DNA of 64,000 bases from Trichaptum fuscoviolaceum (lineage: Eukaryota > Basidiomycota > Agaricomycetes > Hymenochaetales > Trichaptaceae): the NCBI GenBank assembly GCA_910574455.1, contig CAJSYZ010000004.1, positions 2,232,001 to 2,296,000 on the forward strand, given 5' to 3'. Under the pieces are notes generated by a model, which saw only the letters and a list, made by a program, of their open reading frames with translations, ran no database searches and was not told where the DNA came from. A program made the translations under genes and the position numbers. This document shows, piece by piece, positions 31,359 to 40,711 of the stretch; position 1 is the first letter of the stretch; each line of letters opens with the position of its first letter.

Positions 31359-32740
31359 ATGGCTACCCAAACTGTCACGGAAAATACCCGCTCAATGTTC
31401 CGACCCCCACTTGGAGAAGAAAGTATCAGTACCTTTTTCCACTTAAGACATCTCCAAGGTCGAGGCAGAGGAGGTAGAGGAGGCAGAGGAGGCCGACAAA
31501 ATCCTGCATGGAGAGGATGGGGATTTGGTGAACCACCCGCAGGAGATGAAGGAGGAGGAGGAGGAGAAGGACCACCCGGAGGAAACAACAACGGAGGAGG
31601 AGGAGACGATGAAGGAGGAGGAGGAGGAGGGCGGAGGAGCTGGAGGTGGAGGAGCAGCAGACAATAACAATCAAGGAGATGGACCCGCACACGATCGGCC
31701 CATAACCATGGCTAAAATCCAACCTTTCGACGGAACCCAAGAAGATGCTGATCGCTTTTTACTCCAAGTCCAAATCCATCTACGAGCCAACCGACACATC
31801 TATGACACAGATGAGCTATGCATCGAATTTGTGCTTGCCCATTGCAGCCTTCGCGGATCCCGACCCTTCGCAATGCAATATATGGCCAGCGGACGTTTTG
31901 AAACCGACACATTTGAAGAATTCCTTGCAGAATTCCATCGCACTTTCATCACATCCGAACTCACAATCAAGGCTACCATGGAACTCGCCAAGCTCAAACA
32001 GCGAGGATCTATTGAAGACTACATTCTCAAATTCAAAACACTCATCATGCAGGCTCGTATCACAGAATACCTCTCCCAACGCAATGCATTCTGGATGGGA
32101 CTCAATGACAACCTTCGAATGAAACTACTTGCATGTAGTCCACAACCTACCAACATGGAAGATTGGTTTTCGCTTGCCACTCGACTGGACACCAATTACA
32201 AGATAGCTCGTTCAATGGAATCCCAACCCCACCAATCCTATTCCGGAGAAAACCGCTTCAAACGACGACCTATGCGACAATACAATCGTCAGATTCGAGC
32301 CATCTCAAACGACGCAAATGACACAAATGAAACATTGCCTTCCAATGACAACGATGATATAGAAGAATTGGTCGACCTAGCCATCTACAGCTTCTTTATA
32401 TCACGACTTTCGACTGAAGAATTCCAACGTCATATGAAGGAAAACCTTTGCTTCAATTGTTCATCAACCCGGACATCGCACTGCCAAGTGTCCCAAACCT
32501 CATCCCAAACGTACCTCAAAGACTCGATGGCCCAACTCACGAACACCAAGGTCCAAAAATATGCGCCAATTGACTTCAGCTGATGATCAAAATGAATACT
32601 CGGAACCCGAGAACGAAGACCAAGATCAAGGCGAACTCTCAGCCGAAGATCGCGCCGCACAGATTCAACAACTCCTTATTGGCCTTGATGATGACGCAGT
32701 CAACCAGGTCTTCGATCGAGTTGAAGAAGGAAATTTTTGA
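31359..32740 (+). pseudogene. gag of gypsy B, two frame changes
   Basis: ATG 31359 is the first ATG of the transcript. The N-terminal part is Gly/Arg-rich (GRGRGGRGGRGG) with a Gly-Asp-Glu run encoded by a gga microsatellite. Within that run (31550-31645) the frame shifts, and the capsid region follows in the next frame (IQPFDGTQEDADRFLLQVQ, FLAEFHRTFI). A second shift cuts the zinc knuckle near 32460: CFNC is in one frame and HQPGHRTAKC in another. The last frame ends at TGA 32738-32740, overlapping the pol frame by a few bases in the -1 register usual for gypsy elements. A nucleocapsid/capsid precursor, probably not functional in this copy. Confidence 0.82.
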
Positions 32741-35700
32741 ACAACGAAGAGCTCCCGCAGCCCTCTCTCTCGTTGAACATCAGGCTGCTCATCAATTCAA
32801 TTAACGACAATCATGCCTTACGAATCCCAATCACGTTCCTATATAACCAGAAAACCCACAAAGCCACCGCCTTACTCGACACCGGAGCAGAAGGTCTATT
32901 CATTGACAAAACACTTGTAGAAAATCTCCAGATCAAAACTATCAAGCTGCGACAATCACTTCGACCACGCAATGTTGACGGAACATTCAACAATGCCGGA
33001 CACATCACATCTTATGCTCCCCTTCGTGTCAAACTCGGAAATGCCCACTATGCTATGCGATTCTATGTTACCACCCTTGGAAAAGAGAACTTCATTTTCG
33101 GACTACCATGGTTCAAGAAATACCAACCCAAAATCGACTGGGAAACTGGATCAATACAGCTCAATCGCGTTAATATCTCAACACAACTTGCGCAACAAGC
33201 TCGAAAAGGACTCCAACCCGCTAAACCACTTACTGCCTTGGTACCCCATCAATACCACCAATTCCTATCCCTTTTTGACGAAGAAAAAGCACATCGCTTT
33301 CCTCCAAGTCGCCCATATGACCATGCAATTGATCTCAAACCCGACTTCATTCCTAAACGACATTCACCTTATCCACTCTCACTTCCGCAACAAGCTGCTC
33401 TCGATGCCTTCATCGATGAGAACCTCAAGAATGGATATATCAGACCTTCGAAGTCACCTATGGCATCCCCTCTCTTTTTCGTTGACAAGAAAGACGGTAC
33501 CTTACGACCCGTTCAAGATTACCGTTACCTCAACAATGGAACCATCAAGAATGCGTACCCATTACCACTTGTCCAGGATCTATTAGACAAGTTACATGGA
33601 TCTCACTACTTCATCGCCCTAGACATCCGATGGGGATACAACAACATCCGCATCAAGGATGGAGATCAATGGAAAGCCGCATTTACCACTCAACGAGGAC
33701 TTTTCGAACCAACAGTTATGTTTTTCGGCCTATGCAACTCACCTGCTACCTTTCAACACTTTATGAATGATATTCTTGGCGAAGAAATCCTTCTAAACCA
33801 TCTCTTGGTTTACATGGACGACATCCTCATACATGCCCCAACCTTACCGGAACTCATATCTTGAGCACGACGTGCCTTCACTATCCTTGAAAAGAACGAC
33901 CTCTACTTCAAGCCCACCAAATGCTTCTTTCATACGCAGAAACTACCCTATCTTGGACTCATTATTACACCTAATCACATCCAAACCGACCCAACAAAAA
34001 TCGAAGGAATCACTAAATGGCCCACTCCGACTAACGTCAAAGATATCCGTTCATTCACTGGATTCACCAACTTCTACCGCCGTTTTATTCCACACTACGC
34101 CGAAATCACCAAACCCTTGGACAACCTAAAACGCAAAGATCAACCTTTCAAATGGACTGAAGTAGAACAAAAATCATTCGATGATCTCAAGGCCGCGTTC
34201 ACTCAACATCCGTTACTTCTCATGCCCAACCCGCACAATCCCTTCTTCCTTGAAACTGATGCTTCCAAAGTTGCAACCGGAGCAGTCCTTCGTCAACATG
34301 ATGACAACGGTGTTCTCAAGCCAATCGGTTATATTTCGCAATCACTAAACTCTGCTGAACGGAACTACGAGATCTATGATCGCGAACTATTGGCAATTAT
34401 CCGTGCCCTCATCACTTGGAAACACTATCTCCTTGGATCCCCACACCCTGTCACACTTTGGTGTGATCATCGCAACCTTACCTACTGGCGAGAGGCCCGA
34501 CGACTCTCACCCCGTCAAGCACGATGGCATCTGTTGCTATCACAATTCGACCTTCATATCACACATGTCCCCGGCAAACAAATGATTCAATCCGATCTTC
34601 TATCCCGCCGGGCGGACCATGTTAAACAGGGGGAGAATCTCAACGAATCATCGATTATGCTTCCGAAGGACCTATTCATTTCCACTCTTCAGGAACAGAA
34701 GGATCAAGAAAATTCTGAAGACGAAGAAGAAGAAGACTACGAATCCGATGACGACCTCCCAGACACAGATAGCCTCACAAAATCCATCAAAGAATCGATG
34801 AAGAAAGATGAATTCCTCACAAACACCATTGCCCAGCTAAAGAAGAAACTACCACCTGCCCGAACCGCCCTCAAAGACTGGTTTTTCGATGATGACGGCA
34901 TCCTTTACTTCAAAAATCGCATCTATATCCCGGACAACCTCGAATTAAAGCGCACTATTCTCCGACTTCACCATGATATACCAGTTCGAGCGCACCCTGG
35001 CATATTCAACACCCTGGAACAGGTCCGAAGGACGTATTACTGGCCCAGGATGCAGAAGTTTGTGTCCGATTATGTCCATGGATGCGCACTATGTCAACAA
35101 ATGAAAGTCAATCACCATCCAACCGCTCCACCACTAATGCCTATCGCCGCCGACAAACACTCGTTTCCATTCTCCCACGTCAATATGGACTTCATCACCG
35201 ACTTACCAATGTCACATGGCTATGACACACTTCTATTAGTCATTGATCACGATTGCTCCAAGGCCATTGTCCTCATTCCATGCGAAAAGACAGTAGACGC
35301 AATCGAAACGGCACAACTATACTTCGACAATGTATATCGACGATTTGGACTTCCGATACGCATTATATCCGACAGAGGACCCCAATTTGCTTCTAAAGCA
35401 TTCCAAGAACTCTGCAAGATCATAGGAATCAAGTCATCGATGTCCACCGCTTACCACCCTCAAACCGATGGACAAGCCGAACGGACCAATCAAGAGATTG
35501 AAGTATATCTCCGGATCTATTGTACTGCGGAACCTGAGAACTGGTCTAGACACATTCCCAACATTGAATTCGCCCATAACAACCGTGCCCACGCTGTCAC
35601 CAAGAGAACCCCTTTCTCGCTTCTCATGGGATACGACCCCATTCCACTACCCCTGAAATATCCGAAATCAAATGTCCCATCCGTATCACAACGACTTGCC

Positions 35701-36222
35701 AACCTCACAGTACATCGATCAGAAGCCTTAGCAGCTCATTCAGTTGCTGCTATGGTAATGAAAGAACGCACCTTCCGAAACTTCAAACCATTCAACAAAG
35801 GAGACAAAGTTTGGCTAGACTCAAAGAACCTTCGAATTCCCGGTCTATCGCAAAAATTCAAGGAAAAACGCGATGGTCCCTTCAAGATCAAGAAAGTCTT
35901 ATCTCCACTCGTCTATGAATTGGATCTCTCACGGACTAAATGGAAGATACACCCAGTATTCCACGCCGCGCTTCTCGTGAGATACACTGAGACGGAAGCA
36001 TATGGACCACCCCACAGTAACCCCCCACCTGATCTAATCGAAGGACAAGAACAATTCGAAGTAGAAGCCATCCGAGCCCACCATGGGAATGGCACCAGGC
36101 GACAATATCTTATAAAATGGAAAGGTTACCCCACTTCTGGAAACTCATGGGAACCCGAGTCACATCTTCGGAACGCACAGACCATCCTCAAAGCCTATAA
36201 AAGACTCCATCATCTCACTTGA
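32737..36222 (+). pseudogene. pol of gypsy B, one in-frame TGA
   Basis: A single frame from about 32740 to TGA 36220-36222, interrupted only by TGA 33862-33864. Order: protease (LLDTGAEGLFI), RT (YIRPSKSPMASPLFFVDKKDG, FFGLCNSPATFQHFMNDI, LVYMDDILIH), RNase H (LETDASKVATGAVL, YEIYDRELLAII), the HHCC zinc region (CALCQQMK), integrase core (MDFITDLP, ISDRGPQFAS, STAYHPQTDGQAERTNQ), GPF module, and chromodomain (EVEAIRAHH ... YLIKWKGY). The stop sits where an Arg codon is expected (tcttgagca), consistent with a CGA to TGA change. The pol stop touches the next start (TGAATG). Otherwise the polyprotein is complete. Confidence 0.92.
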
Positions 36223-36711
36223 ATGTCCCCATCCAAAAAACTCGTTCACTTCTCATATCCCCACTCATCTAACATCATAAACGACTATACGCTCTCCCCA
36301 TCGAACAAACAGCCACCAACACCTGAACCCCATACTGTCGCATTACCGACTACCTCGATTCCAACTCGCCCCCATTACCTGGACGCTGTCCGACCTGTAT
36401 ACTCCGGAGCTTGGTCCAAAGACCACTACGACCCAGACTGGGAGTACAAGTACTTCAAACCCCCCACCGGACTTGGACTCCACATCCCAACAATCTCGGT
36501 ATTTCTCATCCACACCTTCTTTAACAACCCTGATTACGCCCACCGACTCATTGACTATTTCAACAAATCTGCTCGTGTTCAACCCCCACTCACAATCACT
36601 CGACCCATTGTCCGACATCGTCATCACTTCAGCCACTTTGAACCTCGCCGCTCTGACCCCTATTGCACCTGCAGTTGTTGTCACTACGACTGTCCGACTC
36701 ATTCCCTCTAA
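36223..36711 (+). CDS. accessory ORF c of gypsy B, CxCxCC tail (162 aa)
   Basis: The ATG directly follows the pol stop (TGAATG), in the same frame. The product is about 162 residues, with an aromatic-rich middle (GAWSKDHYDPDWEYKYF), a TFFNNPDYA segment, an RHRHHF stretch and the end DPYCTCSCCHYDCPTH. The last two match ORF c of element D (1179-1730). The terminal cysteine-histidine group looks like a small metal-binding tail. No known family. The frame then stops at TAA 36709-36711 and the next ORF starts after three more bases, again in the same frame. Confidence 0.78.
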   Translation: MSPSKKLVHFSYPHSSNIINDYTLSPSNKQPPTPEPHTVALPTTSIPTRPHYLDAVRPVYSGAWSKDHYDPDWEYKYFKPPTGLGLHIPTISVFLIHTFFNNPDYAHRLIDYFNKSARVQPPLTITRPIVRHRHHFSHFEPRRSDPYCTCSCCHYDCPTHSL

Positions 36712-36714
36712 GTC

Positions 36715-37707
36715 ATGCCACCTGCCCGTTCCCAACGCAACCCATCCCGTCACACCCCCTTATTTCGTTCATACACATCATCTCTCCAACCACCAGCCTT
36801 ACGCCTCGACACCCACAACCCCTTGCAATCTCGCCAGATCCTTGAATTATTCTCAACTCGCACCTTCCACCAACGCCTAAGTCAATCAACATATGATAAC
36901 ACTCCTCTTCTTGCCAACTGGACCCAATGTTATGATATTGTTACCCGAAACCAGGAGATTCTCGACCCTACCATTGCCATCATCGAAGGATCTCTCCATC
37001 TCTTGCGACGGGCTCAAGAGTCATTCCAAGACATGCGACGATTTGCCCTTACGGAACTCCTTGAAACAGCGCCTCAAGAGTTATTTGCCCCATTGGTCAT
37101 TGACCTCACCACGGAGGATGACATCATCGACCTCACTAAAGACCTTGCTGACCAAGTACCTCGCCCACCCCTTCACTCCGTCGGCATTCAAGTCCCAGAA
37201 CGCAAAGAACTCATCAATCGCCTGTCCGAACCCATTCGTCTACAATCGCCAATACAGTTACAAGAAGACCAAGAGTATCGTGTCAACACAGCCCCACCCT
37301 CACCCACATACAGCCCGAAAGTTGACAACAATCCTTTTACGTCTATGTCCTTGGACCCCAAGGAATGCACACAACACTCCGCTGTCGACCACCACTACAA
37401 CCTGGCCGCGTCCACCTGCGAATTCTATACATGTTCATACTGCAACATACGTGCACCTGGACACACCATCATTGGATGCCCCAAGTATACATGCCCCTCA
37501 TGTGGACAACACGATGGTCATGACGATGAATGCGCATCTAACCGAATTGCTCAACAACGCGACGAAGAGAAAACCCACCTGCAAACAACTAAAGCACCTG
37601 TTGCTAACCTGGATACCCTATTGGCGTTAACTTCGCTTATATGGCATGTTTTTCCTTATTGTCTATTGGACTTAATTTGTCCCTATAACGGCCATTTTCT
37701 TTACTGA
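36715..37707 (+). CDS. accessory ORF d of gypsy B (330 aa, zinc cluster, SIM-like motif)
   Basis: ATG 36715 comes three bases after the stop of ORF c, in the same frame. The N-terminus is basic and Pro/Ser-rich, followed by a helical block, then VIDLTTEDDIIDLTKD (about residues 128-143). That is two hydrophobic-Asp-Leu cores in acidic context, very like tandem SUMO-interacting motifs. A PPSPTYSP linker leads to a Cys/His cluster (CSYCNIRAPGHTIIGCPKYTCPSCGQHDGHDDEC) that could bind two metals. The tail is hydrophobic. It corresponds in position and N-terminal layout to ORF d of element D, which lacks the zinc part. The two hairpins of this element lie in its last codons. Confidence 0.72.
   Translation: MPPARSQRNPSRHTPLFRSYTSSLQPPALRLDTHNPLQSRQILELFSTRTFHQRLSQSTYDNTPLLANWTQCYDIVTRNQEILDPTIAIIEGSLHLLRRAQESFQDMRRFALTELLETAPQELFAPLVIDLTTEDDIIDLTKDLADQVPRPPLHSVGIQVPERKELINRLSEPIRLQSPIQLQEDQEYRVNTAPPSPTYSPKVDNNPFTSMSLDPKECTQHSAVDHHYNLAASTCEFYTCSYCNIRAPGHTIIGCPKYTCPSCGQHDGHDDECASNRIAQQRDEEKTHLQTTKAPVANLDTLLALTSLIWHVFPYCLLDLICPYNGHFLY
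37619..37687 (+). promoter_or_regulatory. pair of conserved small RNA hairpins, gypsy B
   Basis: 37619-37641 (stem ggcg/cgct, one G-U pair) and 37664-37687 (stem ggac/gtcc, loop ttaattt) follow the same TATT-stem-loop-stem-TATA plan as the pair in element D at 2648-2730. The stems differ between copies but stay paired. They overlap the end of ORF d. Confidence 0.6.
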
Positions 37708-37740
37708 TTTCCACTGCGTTTCAATTTAAGAACGGGGTAA

Positions 37741-38207
37741 TGTTACGTTTTCTTACTATGTCAGCGGTCCCCATTACTCCGAACCCTTCGCCCTATTTGT
37801 TTCTATTCTTGTTCTGCTCAGTCATCCTCCGATGTAACCCTCAACCCTCAGCCAATCCCGATGTTACACATGTACCCTTTGCCCTAACCCTTTGCCCATC
37901 GCTCTCACACTATTATTAGTAGCCTATCGTCTACTCTCTTATTGTTCTCTTCTTACTCATCTTCCGATGTACCCTTGCTCCGCAGCTACAGTATATAAAC
38001 CCCTGTACTTAGCATGATCGAACTCTAAGTTCGATCTCCTTTGTCAAACCCCCCGTCTCTAGTCTCTGCTATACATCTGTTTCTCTCTACTCTACATCAT
38101 AGGCCTTTGTCCATACAACACTTAGTGTCGAGCCCTAGCTCCGCTATCACTGAGCAACTTAACGTTGCGTTCCCCAACTATACGAGACCGTAAGTTGAGA
38201 CGTAACA
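37741..38207 (+). repeat. 3' LTR of gypsy B (467 bp)
   Basis: Reads the same as 23699-24165 throughout. Followed by the target copy agtga and then the last 177 bp of the gypsy A LTR. Confidence 0.94.
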
Positions 38208-38212
38208 AGTGA

Positions 38213-38389
38213 AGAGTCCTAGCTGGCCTTGAGAATCCCGCGACGCGCCTGGATAGAATCCCGCGCGTTTCCCGCCTGAATTCCCACGCTCGTTCCCAGT
38301 CGCGAATCCAGATTCCCGAACGCGGGTCCTTGTCGCGAATTCCAGTTTCCCGAAACTGTTTCCCGCTACAATTCCCGACGGTCGTAACA
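38213..38389 (+). repeat. 3' LTR of gypsy A, last part
   Basis: Continues the LTR broken at 23698; matches 13966-14142 with one visible change. Ends CGTAACA and is followed by the target copy gtata. Confidence 0.93.
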
Positions 38390-38528
38390 GTATAAGGTCG
38401 ACGAACACAGAACAGGAGACAAACATACAAAGACACAACTTGAATACTAGTGGTATGCACTGGTATGAGGTAATGCTACGAAAAGAAAACAGTTAGAAAT
38501 AGTTTGAGTACAAGCCTGAGTCCTCAGG

Positions 38529-39503
38529 CTACTTCGTCTGACTCCGAGTCTGCGGTCTAAGTGAATTAAAAGGTCCCAATGCTGCTCGTTCCCGCTCAAC
38601 CTTGTGGTGCTCCTCATTAAACCACGCTTTCCATGTACTCGAGCCCTTGTTAGCCCTAGTTACCTTAATCTGTGGATGATATTCCGCAAGTTCCGACATC
38701 ACTGCATCATCCTCTTGTGATTCGAATCCGAAATGAATATCACCGTAACCGAAGCCTGAGGTGCGCATCTCCGACAATTGTTGCCAAATAGGGACTCCGT
38801 AAGTGAACCCATCGTGTTGCCATTCGGTCGAAGTCGTAACAAAGGTGATTGTACCAAGTGCGTTGGCATCCTGGTCGATGACCAAGCTTCCGGAATCACC
38901 TTGGTCTCCAAATATACGGCTAGGACCACCGAAGTGCTTGCCGGGTGGAAATTGCAGGACCGCCTGCCAGCAACTCTCGACGCCCTTTACACCTTCTTTG
39001 ATTCCACAGGTTTTGCGACGTTTGCCTTCACCGGAGACTGTGACATCATATTCTAGTGTAAGATCGACCCAGTAGGAAGTGAGATTGTTATAAACGCCCA
39101 CTGTGTGGCCAGTTGTCCAACCAAACTTATATACCCGTCTTGTTTCAAGCTTCGAGGATACGACCTTTGTGCCATCATTCGCTAGTGCTCTATGGAGCTG
39201 CTTATCTGTAATCGCTTGTTTGTCCGTTTCTTCTTGATAAAGACGGCTGTAGATGTCGCGCGGTTTCGTGAAATCTTTGATATGCACCAGACCATCATGT
39301 ACTTGAGTGCCTTCCTTCCATCCCATGAACTCCAGAATGTCGTCGAAAGCAGCTGAACCACACATGCTCTTTGGTTCATACCTTCTCAAGTCTGCATAAT
39401 TCCAAAATTGCCCCTTCCCATGCTGCTTGCAGAGAGTAGTCATGTCAGATGGGAGACGGTCGTCACAAATCCTGATCAACGCCCAGTCCGATGCATAGGG
39501 GTG
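38529..39503 (-). CDS. trypsin-like (PA clan) protease, 5' exon not defined
   Basis: An open minus-strand frame of at least 320 codons ending at TAG 38529-38531. The visible 5' limit is a likely splice acceptor at 39503/39504. Protease marks: SDWALIRI near the start fits the catalytic Asp strand; VYKFGWTTGHTVGV resembles the KxGxTTGxTxG strand of Nal1/Ssy5-like trypsin folds; FGDQGDSGSLV carries the active-site Ser; DGFTYGVPIW is a late core strand. The catalytic His should lie in an upstream exon I could not place. No signal peptide is seen. It lies close to gypsy A and may be a cargo gene of the Plavaka-type region to its right. A fragment at 12687-12944 may be a relative. Confidence 0.65.
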   Translation of the reverse strand, partial: HPYASDWALIRICDDRLPSDMTTLCKQHGKGQFWNYADLRRYEPKSMCGSAAFDDILEFMGWKEGTQVHDGLVHIKDFTKPRDIYSRLYQEETDKQAITDKQLHRALANDGTKVVSSKLETRRVYKFGWTTGHTVGVYNNLTSYWVDLTLEYDVTVSGEGKRRKTCGIKEGVKGVESCWQAVLQFPPGKHFGGPSRIFGDQGDSGSLVIDQDANALGTITFVTTSTEWQHDGFTYGVPIWQQLSEMRTSGFGYGDIHFGFESQEDDAVMSELAEYHPQIKVTRANKGSSTWKAWFNEEHHKVERERAALGPFNSLRPQTRSQTK

Positions 39504-39899
39504 CTTGTTAGTCCGTGTGAGTGTTTGTTGGCATCCGAGGGGTTCTACGAGGCACTATTGATCCGCTCAGACTCTGATTCTCTGCCACGAGTAGAAGTAG
39601 TCAACAAAGCAGGACTACCGGCGAAGGAGAAAGTAGGACTCACCTGGCCATATGCCATCGATGACACCTTCTAGTCTCTGCCTTGCAGATCGAATACTAT
39701 TTTCCTCGTTGGATGGGCGAAAGCCCGTGATCTGCCGAGACAATTCTATCAAATCAAAGCCTTCCCTTGGCGAAGCTGGATATCACCTCATTAATCATTG
39801 CTGCCGGTATAGGAGAACGTAGTAGAAAGCTGTAGGACTCACGCGGAATCGGATTTCTACGTGATGGTTTGGATGATGCCAGCATGATGCTGATTCAAG

Positions 39900-40640
39900 T
39901 TGAAGTCGTTGCTGTTGTGCTTTCGAGTTCAAGATGAATAGGTAGTACTATTGGGACGAAATGGGAAAGAATGCAGTGGGAAAGACGTCACTGGCACGGT
40001 TCTGGCTGCCACTGGCACTGGCAGTGAGTGGCGTGAGCCTGAGAAGTCTGGCTTCAAGTTCAGATTCAAGTTCCGCATTTAGTAGCCTGACTACCCCATG
40101 CCCACTGCCAGTGGCATTGACATATCGTGTCTTTGTCTACTATACTCTGTAGTACTGTACTCTAGTAGTACTCAAGGTTGTTCTTTTCAACAGCTTGAAG
40201 CCCTCTCACCTTAAAGTCGAAGTCCCTGCCACCTAAATTTTAGTTCAGAGGCTGCCACTGGCGGTACTCAGGCTGGCGGTGAGTCAACCAGTCTCCTAGT
40301 TTAACTTCATCCGCTGACTGAGATCTTCAAACTTCAAGTTGTAGCCTGAGTAGTACTATCTACTACTACTAGTATATTGGCAACTTGATCTCTAAATTTG
40401 AACCGAAGTTCAAGATACTACTATTCGGTTCCGACGACTCGGAGTCGGACTCGGAGTTGGTAGGCTCACAGCTACTATACTATTGCACCAGTTTTAACTC
40501 CATTTTGAAGCTGTTGGAGAAAGTGAAACAACCTCCTATCAGGCTTCAAGTCACAGTTTTGTTCAAAATATCCAAAATGTCCAGTGAGCCTGAGTATGAG
40601 TCGAACGCCCTTGTTGGTTCTGACAATAACTAAATTGTAG
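39900..40640. other. motif-rich non-coding stretch
   Basis: Dense in short repeated words: gccactggcactggcagtg, tactactagta and agtagtac, gactcggagtcgg, ttcaagttcaag, cctgag. No gene. The same words occur at 12950-13319, 46990-47160, 48370-48470 and 59060-59240. Confidence 0.5.
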
Positions 40641-40711
40641 ATTGTAAAAGGAGTCGGAATGATGAATATTATCCCACCACGCCAGTGACGCTTGGGTCTC
40701 ACACAATTAAC

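Larger units (their letters stand above)
23699..38207 (+). mobile_element. Ty3/gypsy chromovirus B with long leader and extra 3' ORFs
   Basis: Two 467 bp LTRs (23699-24165 and 37741-38207) look identical, and the 5 bp duplication agtga (23694-23698 and 38208-38212) is perfect, so the insertion is recent. Order: LTR, self-priming site, about 2.4 kb leader without ATG (split by element C), gag, pol with chromodomain, cysteine-rich ORF, proline-rich ORF with zinc cluster, polypurine tract aagaacggggtaa, LTR. It sits in the 3' LTR of gypsy A. Gag has two frame changes and pol one TGA. Confidence 0.95.
13325..38389 (+). mobile_element. Ty3/gypsy chromovirus A with three nested insertions
   Basis: LTRs at 13325-14142 and at 23058-23698 joined to 38213-38389 (818 bp each; about four differences seen). 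Flanked by the 5 bp duplication gtata (13320-13324 and 38390-38394). Order: LTR, self-priming PBS, gag, pol (protease, RT, RNase H, integrase, chromodomain), polypurine tract ggaggggggtaa, LTR. It was later hit twice. A hAT-like element sits in pol (17889-21726), and gypsy B (23699-38207) sits in the 3' LTR with duplication agtga. Gag and pol carry small frameshifts, so this copy is not autonomous although its LTRs are young. Confidence 0.95.

Noticed and set aside
31331..31740. Minus-strand open frames rich in Pro, Ser or Leu
   Set aside because: Shadows of the gga-rich coding part of gypsy B gag.
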